21,807 bases of DNA from contig DATBWZ010000065.1 of assembly GCA_036514535.1 (NCBI GenBank), positions 1-21,807 on the forward strand, given 5' to 3'. This stretch comes from DATBWZ01 sp036514535 (GTDB lineage: Bacteria; JAMCPX01; DATBWZ01). The position numbers and the translations under genes were made by a program. Of the stretch, positions 6,209 to 13,991 are shown one piece after another. The notes under the pieces are model-generated. The model did no database searches. It worked only from the letters and a program-made list of their open reading frames with translations, and was not told the DNA's origin. The stretch's first letter is position 1. Each line of letters opens with the position of its first letter.

Positions 6209-7828
6209 ATGGAAAAAAGACTTTGGATAGCTATGATTCTGTCGTTTCTTCTGCTGTTCCTGTACCAGTCATGGATTGTGAAAAAAAGGGGCATAAGAAA
6301 AATCCGGCCTGTGCCTCAACCATCTGAGGTTGTAAAGCCGGAGCCCGTTACTCCGGTAGAGAGCAGGATTGCGGAAAAGACGCTTGAACCTGTAAAATCA
6401 ACTGGTCCGGGTTCATCAAAAGACATTGTTGTTGAAAATTCCCTTTATACCGCTGTTTTTACTACGCAGGATGCAGGATTAAAATCATTCAAACTTAAAA
6501 AATACAGGGATGATATAAACCCGGAGTCTTCCCCGATAGAACTTGTTACACCGACAAATAATAGTTTTCCGTTAGCTACAAGTTTGAACACCGAATTTAA
6601 CCTTCCGGACCACCTGATATTCAATGCGGACAGGGATTTTATCAGGGTTTATGAGGATGAAACGCTTAAGTTTATCTGGGAGGCGGAGGAAAAATTCAGA
6701 ATAGAAAAACAGTTTCGCTTCTTTAAGGACTCCTACAGAATTGAGATGGATGTCAGGATTACGAATCTTCAAGAGGCGCCGCTAAAAGAACAGTTTTTCA
6801 TCGGATGGTATGACAAGCCTCACACGGGCAAAAAGCGGGAGAGTTTTCATGTAGGCACAGTTGTCCTGATGGACAACAAGACCAAGAGGGAGACCCTTAA
6901 AAATGGAGAAAGAAAGGAGTTTCGCGGACGGATTGAATGGTTCGCTTATGAGACACACTATTTTATCTCTGCGATTATCCCGAAGGTAAAAGAAGGCGCA
7001 AGCGCTGTCACAGATCTGTCCAGCGATCTGTATACTCTTAAATATCAGTATGAACCGCTCGTAATACCAACCAAAGGGAATGCCGAATATAACTTCAGCC
7101 TGTTTATAGGACCGAAAGATTATTCTATGCTTAAGGTTATGAACCATGGTCTTGAGAAAGCTGTGGATCTTGGCTGGTTTCAGTCTATTGCATCACCCCT
7201 GCTTATTGTATTGAAATGGCTGTATGGCGTTAGCGGGAATTACGGTGTTGCAATAATAATACTTACATTGCTTGTTAGGATTATATTTTTTCCGCTCTCT
7301 ATAATCAGTTTTCGGAGCATGAAAAAAATGCAGCAAATTCAGCCGATAATGAAGGATCTCCAGAAAAAATATGCAAAAGATAAGGAAAAGTTAAACAAGG
7401 AAATGCTTGAACTCTACAGGAGATACAAGGTTAATCCGTTTAGCGGATGCCTCCCCATGGTTGTTCAGATCCCGGTATTTATTGCGCTCTATCAAGTGCT
7501 GATGAATGCCATTGAATTAAGACATGCAGTATTTTTTCTCTGGATTAACGACCTCTCCTCACCGGAGGCTCTCTTCTCCATGCCGATTATGGGTTATATT
7601 TTAGCTTTCAGGCTCTTGCCGCTCCTGATGGGTGGCACTATGTATTTTCAACAAAAACTTACACCGCAGATGGGCGACCCCCAGCAGATGAAGATAATGA
7701 TGTGGATGCCGGTATTCCTTACATTTATGCTCTACAACCTTCCTTCAGGGCTTAACCTTTATTGGGCTGTGAGCAATGGCCTCTCCATTGTTCAGCAGCT
7801 TTACATTAATAAAAAGGTAAAGGGATGA
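6209..7828 (+). CDS. yidC: Membrane protein insertase YidC
   Basis: This 539-residue insertase folds and inserts inner-membrane proteins with or without SecYEG. An N-terminal membrane helix (about 5-23) is followed by a proline-rich linker and a large periplasmic domain (about 70-315), the arrangement of Gram-negative YidC. The conserved Oxa1-like core starts near 328 and has the groove arginine R357 (TLLVRIIFFPLS), a basic coiled hairpin (about 368-405), NPFSGCLPMVVQIPVFIALYQ (409-429) and a final helix with LPSGLNLYWAVSN (511-523). The short basic tail KKVKG is typical. The TGA stop overlaps the start of the next lipoprotein gene by four bases, which is unusual because jag/khpB or mnmE is commonly next. 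Confidence 0.95.
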   Translation: MEKRLWIAMILSFLLLFLYQSWIVKKRGIRKIRPVPQPSEVVKPEPVTPVESRIAEKTLEPVKSTGPGSSKDIVVENSLYTAVFTTQDAGLKSFKLKKYRDDINPESSPIELVTPTNNSFPLATSLNTEFNLPDHLIFNADRDFIRVYEDETLKFIWEAEEKFRIEKQFRFFKDSYRIEMDVRITNLQEAPLKEQFFIGWYDKPHTGKKRESFHVGTVVLMDNKTKRETLKNGERKEFRGRIEWFAYETHYFISAIIPKVKEGASAVTDLSSDLYTLKYQYEPLVIPTKGNAEYNFSLFIGPKDYSMLKVMNHGLEKAVDLGWFQSIASPLLIVLKWLYGVSGNYGVAIIILTLLVRIIFFPLSIISFRSMKKMQQIQPIMKDLQKKYAKDKEKLNKEMLELYRRYKVNPFSGCLPMVVQIPVFIALYQVLMNAIELRHAVFFLWINDLSSPEALFSMPIMGYILAFRLLPLLMGGTMYFQQKLTPQMGDPQQMKIMMWMPVFLTFMLYNLPSGLNLYWAVSNGLSIVQQLYINKKVKG

Positions 7829-8856
7829 AGTATGGTTTTACCTTAGCGCTGGTGTTTGTTTTTTATTCAGGTTGTTCCTACACCCCCGAATGCAGTCACC
7901 CCAGATCAGGAGAACTGGCAAATCCCTCCGGTCTTATTGAATATAACGGGCGCTTATATATAATTAATGCGGATACCTCTATGAAATTCTGTTTGGGCTA
8001 TATATCTGAAATGAATACAGAGACCGGCGATATAACCGGACAATGGGAAGCAGGAAAGGAAGATTCAGGATTTATGGCAAGGGTGGGGCTCTGGAAAAAC
8101 GAAGGAATTGGATACATGCTTATTACAGAGAGGAACGGAAACAGTTTGCTGAGTTTCAATCTTGATAATAAAAGCGTTGACTGGCAAATAAATACAGGTG
8201 AAGACCCTTTCGGTATCGCCGTTGATGATTCAAGAAATTTAGCGTTGATTACGGATTTACAACAGAATTCCATTGCGGTTTTTGATCTTGTGAACCGGCG
8301 CGAGGTTGGAAGAATCGTTCTTCCAATAAGCATTCATGGCTACAGGCCGACATCCATTGTTATTTCTCCGGATTATAAAACAGCATATATATCCGGAGAG
8401 CTCGGCGCTTATATTGTAAGAATGGATATTGAAAACATGGCTATTTATTCAGAGTCTATAAATCTTGCCGGGTCCTTGACCGGATTGGATACAAGAGGTC
8501 TCGCTCTGAATGACGAGACCCTGTATGCCGCCATGAGAACACCGCCGGCAGTGGGAGTTATTGATACCGCAACCGGAGGAATTATCAACTTTGTGCCGCT
8601 AAGAGATAAACCCGCTGGAATAGCAATAGATGGGAGCGGAAGATATATTTTTGTTACCGAATACTCTAAAAATACCCTTTTTGTAATTGAGTCAGCGACA
8701 GGAAATATAGTCAGGGATATTACTACAGGCGATGGGCCGGAAGAAGTTATTGTCACTCAGGATGGCAGATTTGTTTTCACGGCTAATTTCAGGGGAAATT
8801 CAATATCAAGGGTTGAGGTGGGTACATGGGATGTAAAAGAATTTCCTTCGCAATAA
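7825..8856 (+). CDS. YVTN-type beta-propeller lipoprotein, first of a pair
   Basis: The 343-residue product starts with a basic-hydrophobic signal and a plausible lipobox (YSGC, lipidated C17), so it should be membrane-anchored outside the cytoplasm. The rest is built of repeats of about 40-45 residues. Typical units are PFGIAVDDSRNLALITDL followed by NSIAVFDL (128-155), PAGIAIDGSGRYIFVTEYS (263-281) and PEEVIVTQDGRFVFTANF (305-322). I count about seven blades, enough to close a propeller. No catalytic motif is evident; such proteins often bind partners or ligands. The ATG overlaps the yidC stop (ATGA), so translation is likely coupled to yidC. It overlaps the next lipoprotein gene by 31 bases. 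The specific function is unknown. Confidence 0.8.
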   Translation: MKYGFTLALVFVFYSGCSYTPECSHPRSGELANPSGLIEYNGRLYIINADTSMKFCLGYISEMNTETGDITGQWEAGKEDSGFMARVGLWKNEGIGYMLITERNGNSLLSFNLDNKSVDWQINTGEDPFGIAVDDSRNLALITDLQQNSIAVFDLVNRREVGRIVLPISIHGYRPTSIVISPDYKTAYISGELGAYIVRMDIENMAIYSESINLAGSLTGLDTRGLALNDETLYAAMRTPPAVGVIDTATGGIINFVPLRDKPAGIAIDGSGRYIFVTEYSKNTLFVIESATGNIVRDITTGDGPEEVIVTQDGRFVFTANFRGNSISRVEVGTWDVKEFPSQ

Positions 8857-10412
8857 CGCTGCTCGTCCTATCCGCAATTTTGTCCTGTAATAGCGGAGCG
8901 GGCAGGCCATCCAGCAATTTTGTGACGCCTGGACCCCTTGCAATTGCACCAAATATTATACATGGAGAAGGCCAGATTCTTTTCATTGGCGGTGTCTTCA
9001 GCCACTTTATTTACGGAGTAAACTTGTCTGATTTCCATCCTTTTGATATAAATGCCAGCGCTGATGGACAGAACATTGATACCCTTGGTATTATAAAGGG
9101 GCTGGCAGTGAGCCCTGATGGCAGGTTTTTATTTGTTGCGGGAATGGCCGGGCTTACTGTTTACGATATTTTGAATCCTGGCGCCAGCGCCGTTATGTCT
9201 ATTGATGGAGATATAACATCCGTTGTTGCCGACCCTTATGCCGCAGGCAGGGCATATATTACCACATGGAACGGAAATATTGGTGAGTTCCGTGTGATAG
9301 ATACAGAGGCAGCCGGTTCGCTCAGCATTACCGAGAAGCGGATTGTCTTTCCCAATCAAATACCGGCAGGAGTTTTCTTTAAGGGCACAGACTCAATTAT
9401 TCTTCTGTTTTCGGAGCCTAAAGCGCTGAGGATGCTAGATTATGCCAATCCCATCAGCACCGTTTTTACCAAAGAAATCCCGCTGTCTTCTGAACCAGGA
9501 ATGGCAAATGTTGTGGGTGGTGGTGAAACAATTTACATTGTAACAACGGATGCGCAACTGAAAAAAATTGATCTCAATTCAGGAAATGAAATTGTTCAGA
9601 ACGAAAGCTTTGGATATGGGGAACTTCCGTTGAAACTTAACGGGGCTCCGATGGGGATCTCTCTTCTGCCAAGCGCTGCAGATTATGCCGAACGAATTGC
9701 AATTGCAGATGGCATGGGTTTTGTTGACTTTTATGATAGCGCTACTGGATGTCCCGCTAGAAGCGTTTCACATAATTATAAAGGATTTGCAGACGCCGGA
9801 AACGCATCAAACCCTGAAATCCAGGATTTTGTTCTGTCGCCATGCAATACTAAATCCGAGGACTGGCAGGTTATTTATCTCGGAAAGATATTTGATTCCC
9901 AGAAGAATACCGGCAGTGTGGCGGCAGGCAGCGACCTCTTTGTGGATTTGACCGCAGACTTTCCTCAACTCGTCAACAGCGGAGACCGTTTATCAATTGC
10001 CACGGAAGAGATTACCGGGGATTACATAATCTCTGAAGTTGTTGATGCAAACACGCTCAGAGTCTCCCAGTCATTCAGCCAGACCCAGGATGGGATTGCA
10101 TATAATATTAAAGGGTCCCCGTATCTGGTGAAGGGGTCGGTTTCGGGAATACAGCGGGCAAGGGCAACAGAGAATGTCCCGTATGTTTCTGGCAAAGGGG
10201 AGATCCAGTTTAACATAATTTCAGGAGACAATCCCGCAACCGAGGACGATACCTTTAGTATAACTACTTCTTCAGAAAGATTAAAAGCGGCAGGCTTGCC
10301 CTATGGCATTGCTGTTGGTTCTAATAATTTTGTATATGTAAGCAATTACAGCTCCAATACCATCTCAGTTATTAATCCTTCTGAATTTAAGGTTGTGGAT
10401 ACGCTGAAGTAG
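8826..10412 (+). CDS. Large beta-propeller lipoprotein with an inserted beta domain, second of a pair
   Basis: The 528-residue product has a signal sequence ending in ILSC, with probable lipidated C21. Propeller-like repeats are visible, for example IKGLAVSPDGRFLFVAGMAG (90-109), a DITSVVADPYAAGRAYITTW unit (129-148) and a classic YVTN blade at the very C-terminus (PYGIAVGSNNFVYVSNYS, 492-509). Between them, about 371-430 form a different beta-rich module (LTADFPQLVNSGDRLSI and SEVVDANTLRVS), followed by an Asn/Ser/Thr-rich stretch. Closure of the propeller by the last blade is an inference. The start has a good GAGGTG a few bases upstream and lies 31 bases inside the preceding gene. No enzyme motif is seen and the role is unknown; being paired with the first lipoprotein suggests a shared complex. 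Confidence 0.75.
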   Translation: MGCKRISFAITLLVLSAILSCNSGAGRPSSNFVTPGPLAIAPNIIHGEGQILFIGGVFSHFIYGVNLSDFHPFDINASADGQNIDTLGIIKGLAVSPDGRFLFVAGMAGLTVYDILNPGASAVMSIDGDITSVVADPYAAGRAYITTWNGNIGEFRVIDTEAAGSLSITEKRIVFPNQIPAGVFFKGTDSIILLFSEPKALRMLDYANPISTVFTKEIPLSSEPGMANVVGGGETIYIVTTDAQLKKIDLNSGNEIVQNESFGYGELPLKLNGAPMGISLLPSAADYAERIAIADGMGFVDFYDSATGCPARSVSHNYKGFADAGNASNPEIQDFVLSPCNTKSEDWQVIYLGKIFDSQKNTGSVAAGSDLFVDLTADFPQLVNSGDRLSIATEEITGDYIISEVVDANTLRVSQSFSQTQDGIAYNIKGSPYLVKGSVSGIQRARATENVPYVSGKGEIQFNIISGDNPATEDDTFSITTSSERLKAAGLPYGIAVGSNNFVYVSNYSSNTISVINPSEFKVVDTLK

Positions 10413-10429
10413 CAACTTCAAGAATTTTT
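10405..10429 (+). terminator. Candidate terminator at the end of the yidC-lipoprotein operon
   Basis: TGAAGT at 10405-10410 and ACTTCA at 10415-10420 form a perfect 6-bp stem with loop AGCA, overlapping the TAG stop codon. Five T residues follow at 10425-10429 after a 4-base gap. The stem is AT-rich and the T-run is displaced, so termination may be inefficient. Its position before the mnmE promoter fits an operon end. Confidence 0.4.
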
Positions 10430-10505
10430 CAGTCAAGACAAGAATTGGGTGTCCATGCCCCGCCCTATTATATAGAATCACTAATTTTAGATGTCAGCCA
10501 TTGTC

Positions 10506-10532
10506 TTTCAACCTGCTAAAGTATGCTATAAT
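10506..10532 (+). promoter_or_regulatory. Candidate extended -10 promoter for mnmE
   Basis: A consensus TATAAT at 10527-10532 is preceded by TGC, forming an extended -10 element. The -35 is weak: TTTCAA at 10506-10511 with a 15-base spacer, or TTGTCT at 10501-10506 with 20. The mnmE ATG at 10540 starts eight bases after the last base of the -10 box, so its A is at or next to the predicted transcript start. No Shine-Dalgarno is present. A weaker candidate further upstream pairs TTGGGT (10445-10450) with TATATA (10469-10474). Confidence 0.6.
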
Positions 10533-10539
10533 CTGAATT

Positions 10540-11913
10540 ATGCACCTCAATGACACCATTGCGGCAATCGCCACACCGCCGGGCCGGGGTGGGGTGGGCA
10601 TTGTCAGGGTCTCGGGCAGGATGGCGATGGATGTGCTCCGGAGGCTTTTCATGCCCCGCAACGGCAATAATGAGTTTAAATCGCACAAGATGTACTACGG
10701 AGAAATAGTTGACTTAAAGTCAATCGTGATAGATGCAGGACTCTGCGTGTGTATGAATGCCCCGCATTCTTACACTGGCGAGGATACGGTTGAATTCCAC
10801 TGTCACGGCAGCCCTGCAATACTGTCCAGGTTGCTTGAGGAAATTAATCAATTAGGGGTTAGAACGGCATTTCCAGGGGAGTTTTCAAAAAGAGCATTTA
10901 TAAATGGCAAGATTGATCTTGTGGAAGCAGAGGCAATTCTTGATCTTGTGAATGCTGCCGGCAGTGAATCCGCAAGGCTGGCGCTGAATCAGCTGAAAGG
11001 CTCCCTTTCAAAAAGGATTGAAGAAATCAGGGACGAACTTCTTGCGCTTCTTTCAGGGATTGATGCCGGCATTGATTTTCCGGAGAGTGTGGATGAATCG
11101 CAAAATTTAGAAGAAAGACTCGGAGGGCTGCTTAGTATAAAGGCAAAAATTGATGCGCTTGTTTCATCCTATAAAACAGGAAGGATGATAAAAGATGGGC
11201 TTCTTATACAGATCATAGGAAAGCCCAATGTCGGGAAAAGCAGTCTTTTTAATGCCCTTCTCGGCAGGGATCGTGCTATTGTCCACCATGAACCTGGAAC
11301 CACAAGGGATTACATAGAAGAGGAACTGGCTCTCAATGGGATAACAGTAAGGCTTGTTGATTCTGCAGGGCTTTGGCTGACAGGAGAAGGTGTAGAAGCA
11401 GAGGGGATAAGACGAGCCAACGAGGTGGCAAGGAGCGCAGACGCTTTTCTTATGGTTATTGATGCCTCTCTGGAACTCAAAGATGAGGATTTTAGTTTTA
11501 CCGAGATAGTCTCCGGAAAGAATGGAATAGCAGTGTTGAATAAAATGGATCTTCTGCCAAGCATTAAACAGGGAAATATTCCATCTTATTTAAAAAAATT
11601 TAAATCCGTCTGTGTTTCTGCAAAAACAGGGGCGGGAATTGCCGATCTGAGGCAGAATCTTAAGTCTTTATGCCTTGGCGTCATACCTCCGGTTGAACCA
11701 GGAATGGTAACAAGGGTTAGACATCTTGATTGCCTACGCCGGTCCCTTAATGGGATTGAAAATACAATCAATGATATAAAAGATAGCGCTCCGATGGCGA
11801 TTGTGTCTGACGAACTCCACCGCGCGATAAAACCTCTCGGTGAGCTTCTTGGGGAAGAGATAGAAGAATCCCTTATGGACAGGATTTTCAGCGAATTCTG
11901 CATCGGAAAATAA
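10540..11913 (+). CDS. mnmE: tRNA uridine-5-carboxymethylaminomethyl modification GTPase MnmE
   Basis: This 457-residue GTPase works with MnmG to install the 5-carboxymethylaminomethyl (or aminomethyl) group on wobble U34 of certain tRNAs. The N-terminal folate-binding domain begins DTIAAIATPPGRGGVGIVRVSG. The G domain has P-loop GKPNVGKS (227-234), the EPGTTRD switch (251-257), DSAG (274-277, commonly DTAG) and NKMD. It ends in the conserved FCIGK with the functional C-terminal cysteine (C454). The length is normal. The start is fixed by the family N-terminus and has no ribosome binding site. mnmG, its partner, is the next gene about 200 bases downstream. Confidence 0.97.
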   Translation: MHLNDTIAAIATPPGRGGVGIVRVSGRMAMDVLRRLFMPRNGNNEFKSHKMYYGEIVDLKSIVIDAGLCVCMNAPHSYTGEDTVEFHCHGSPAILSRLLEEINQLGVRTAFPGEFSKRAFINGKIDLVEAEAILDLVNAAGSESARLALNQLKGSLSKRIEEIRDELLALLSGIDAGIDFPESVDESQNLEERLGGLLSIKAKIDALVSSYKTGRMIKDGLLIQIIGKPNVGKSSLFNALLGRDRAIVHHEPGTTRDYIEEELALNGITVRLVDSAGLWLTGEGVEAEGIRRANEVARSADAFLMVIDASLELKDEDFSFTEIVSGKNGIAVLNKMDLLPSIKQGNIPSYLKKFKSVCVSAKTGAGIADLRQNLKSLCLGVIPPVEPGMVTRVRHLDCLRRSLNGIENTINDIKDSAPMAIVSDELHRAIKPLGELLGEEIEESLMDRIFSEFCIGK

Positions 11914-11918
11914 AGCGC

Positions 11919-11965
11919 GCCATTTTTAAAGTGGCAAATTAGGGGCTATCCTGCGATTCGGGATA
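11919..11965 (+). repeat. Two hairpin-forming dyads between mnmE and the first parS
   Basis: GCCATTT/AAGTGGC (11919-11935) can form a 7-bp stem with one G:T pair and a 3-base loop. TATCCTG/CGGGATA (11947-11965) can form a 7-bp stem with one T:G pair and a 5-base loop, ending four bases before parS. Neither is followed by a T-run, so neither looks like a normal terminator. They may shape the DNA or RNA around parS or mark the mnmE 3' end. Confidence 0.4.
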
Positions 11966-11968
11966 AAA

Positions 11969-11984
11969 TGTTTCACGTGAAACA
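11969..11984. promoter_or_regulatory. parS: parS centromere site 1
   Basis: The 16-base palindrome TGTTTCACGTGAAACA is an exact match to the bacterial chromosomal parS consensus bound by ParB. Flanking bases extend the symmetry to 18 bp. It lies in the mnmE-mnmG gap, and parA and parB are encoded about 3 kb downstream. ParB is expected to load here as a CTP-dependent clamp and spread, marking the origin region for segregation by ParA. Confidence 0.95.
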
Positions 11985-12046
11985 TCACAGCAATTTCGCG
12001 CGTTCTGCGCAGTCCCGCCCGTGAGCTGAAAATTCTTTACCATTGC

Positions 12047-12085
12047 CTCGCTCAGGCAGGAGCGAGTTAATTTGCCTTTGGCAAA
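12047..12085 (+). repeat. Two perfect dyads upstream of mnmG
   Basis: CTCGCTC/GAGCGAG (12047-12066) is a perfect 7-bp stem with a 6-base loop. TTTGCC/GGCAAA (12071-12085) is a perfect 6-bp stem with loop TTT. The second overlaps the candidate -35 box of mnmG, so it could act as an operator. The first could be a terminator-like or structural hairpin, but only TTAATTT follows it. Confidence 0.45.
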
Positions 12086-12105
12086 CTCTGTTGTTATCAT
12101 ATATT
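12078..12105 (+). promoter_or_regulatory. Candidate promoter for mnmG abutting the start codon
   Basis: TTGGCA at 12078-12083 and TATATT at 12100-12105 are spaced by 16 bases. An alternative extended -10 is TGTTATCAT (12092-12100). With either, the mnmG ATG at 12111 falls at or within a few bases of the predicted transcript start, and no Shine-Dalgarno is present. The -35 box lies inside the TTTGCC/GGCAAA dyad. Confidence 0.5.
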
Positions 12106-12110
12106 AGACT

Positions 12111-13991
12111 ATGGATACCGAATACGATGTAATTATTGTGGGCGGTGGACACGCAGGATGCGAGTCCGCGCTTGCGGCAGCACGGATGGGCGGCAATGTT
12201 CTTATGATTACCATTGATATTGAAAAGATAGGCCTCATGTCATGCAATCCGGCTATTGGCGGGGTGGGAAAGGGGCAACTTGTGAGGGAAATTGATGCAC
12301 TTGGCGGCGAGATGGCAAAGGCTGCCGACGAGACCGGCATTATGTTCCGCAGGCTGAATACCAGTAAGGGGCAAGCAGTTGTCTCATCCCGCGTTCAATG
12401 CGACAGGGTAGGTTATAATCAGCGGATGAAAAATACCATTCTCAATCATAAAAATATCTCAATTTTTAGGGGAGTTGCAAAAAAAATCCTTGTAACTTCA
12501 AACATGGTTGCGGGTGTGGAAACTGAATCAGGCGAAAGGTTTTTCAGCCGGGCAGTGGTCCTGACTACCGGAACCTTTCTCAATGGGCTCATACATGTGG
12601 GGATGGAGAGGAAAAAGGGCGGAAGGTTTGGCGAACCCCATGCTGCCGGGCTTACAGAGAGCTTGCAGTCTCTGGGATTCAGGACAGGCAGGCTGAAAAC
12701 CGGAACGCCTGCAAGGCTCAGGCGCAGCACAATAGATTTTTCCTGTCTGAACAAGCAGAATGGCGATGATCCACCTCTGCCTATCTCCTTTTCAACGCCA
12801 GCCATAACAAGAGCGCAGGTTCCCTGCTACATAACATACACAAATGAGTCTACCAGGGATGTAATAATGAAAAACCTTGACAAATCCCCGCTGTATTCCG
12901 GGGTTATTATGGGAATAGGGCCGCGGTACTGCCCCTCTATTGAAGATAAAATAGTAAAATTTCCACACCGCCTCCGGCATCAGATATTTCTTGAACCTGA
13001 GGGGTTGAATAGCGATGAAATATACCCTAATGGCCTGTCCTCAAGCCTTCCAGCAGTGGTTCAGGAAGAGTTTCTAAGGACTATTAATGGACTTGAGGGG
13101 GTTGAGATTACAAGGCCCGGATATGCAATAGAGTACGATTTTGTTGACCCGGGGCATCTGAGGCATACGCTGGAGACAAAACCGGTGGAAAACCTCTTTC
13201 TTGCGGGACAGATCAACGGAACATCCGGGTACGAGGAAGCTGCGGCACAGGGGCTTATTGCAGGCATAAACGCCTGTCTGAAGGCTAAGGGGAAGGCGCC
13301 CATTATACTGGGCAGGGAGCAGGCTTATATTGGGGTGCTTATTGATGATCTTGTAACAAAGGGCGTGACAGAGCCTTACAGGATGTTTACCTCCCGGGTA
13401 GAATTCCGGCTGCTCCTAAGGGAGGATAATGCCGACCTGAGACTGAGGGAGACAGGTTATAATCTTGGGCTTGTATCTGAACAGGAATATAGGGCGTTAT
13501 TGAGAAAGAAGGAATTGATAAATAAAGAGATTTTCAGACTTTCTGGCGCAATAATATATCCTACTGCCGAAACATCAAAGAAGTTAAAGGAAATTAATAA
13601 CACCCCGCCAATTAAAAAGCCTACTAGACTCATTGAATTGCTGAGAAGGCCGGAGGTATCGTATTCCTCTCTCGTAAGGGTGTTTGGCGGGGATTATGTA
13701 CTTAATGGCGCTGTTGCCTCGGAAATAGAAACAGAGGTTAAGTTTGAGGGATATATAAAGCGTCAGGTAGAAGAGGTTAAACGATTTTGCCATTATGAAA
13801 ACGAAAGAATTCCGTTGAAATTTAATTATTCTGACCTTCCGGGATTATCAAGAGAGCTTAAAGAAAAGCTTACAAGAATAATGCCCATTTCATTCGGGCA
13901 GGCGTCCCGCATCCAGGGAATGACCCCTGCAGCGCTATCCTTGTTGCTTTACGCTTTGAGGGCGAATAAACCAAGAGAGGCAAGAGAATAA
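12111..13991 (+). CDS. mnmG: tRNA uridine-5-carboxymethylaminomethyl modification enzyme MnmG
   Basis: This 626-residue FAD protein is the catalytic partner of MnmE in wobble-uridine modification. The FAD motif VIIVGGGHAGCESALAAARMG spans 7-27. The family signatures PAIGGVGKGQLVREIDALGG (about 46-65) and LKTGTPARL follow. A second flavin segment, LFLAGQINGTSGYEEAAAQG, precedes the helical C-terminal domain that binds MnmE and tRNA. The length is normal. rsmG follows directly, its ATG being the first base after the stop codon. A parS site and several dyads lie upstream. There are no signs of damage. Confidence 0.97.
   Translation: MDTEYDVIIVGGGHAGCESALAAARMGGNVLMITIDIEKIGLMSCNPAIGGVGKGQLVREIDALGGEMAKAADETGIMFRRLNTSKGQAVVSSRVQCDRVGYNQRMKNTILNHKNISIFRGVAKKILVTSNMVAGVETESGERFFSRAVVLTTGTFLNGLIHVGMERKKGGRFGEPHAAGLTESLQSLGFRTGRLKTGTPARLRRSTIDFSCLNKQNGDDPPLPISFSTPAITRAQVPCYITYTNESTRDVIMKNLDKSPLYSGVIMGIGPRYCPSIEDKIVKFPHRLRHQIFLEPEGLNSDEIYPNGLSSSLPAVVQEEFLRTINGLEGVEITRPGYAIEYDFVDPGHLRHTLETKPVENLFLAGQINGTSGYEEAAAQGLIAGINACLKAKGKAPIILGREQAYIGVLIDDLVTKGVTEPYRMFTSRVEFRLLLREDNADLRLRETGYNLGLVSEQEYRALLRKKELINKEIFRLSGAIIYPTAETSKKLKEINNTPPIKKPTRLIELLRRPEVSYSSLVRVFGGDYVLNGAVASEIETEVKFEGYIKRQVEEVKRFCHYENERIPLKFNYSDLPGLSRELKEKLTRIMPISFGQASRIQGMTPAALSLLLYALRANKPREARE

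Noticed and set aside
10441..10500. GGGTGTCC-containing sequence upstream of mnmE as a REP or mobile-element end
   Set aside because: There is no second copy, no inverted partner and no transposase nearby; the stretch is too short to support a call.
11914..12110. Chromosomal replication origin in the mnmE-mnmG gap
   Set aside because: The neighbourhood is origin-like, but I see no cluster of TTATCCACA-type DnaA boxes and no long AT-rich unwinding stretch, and dnaA is not in the window.
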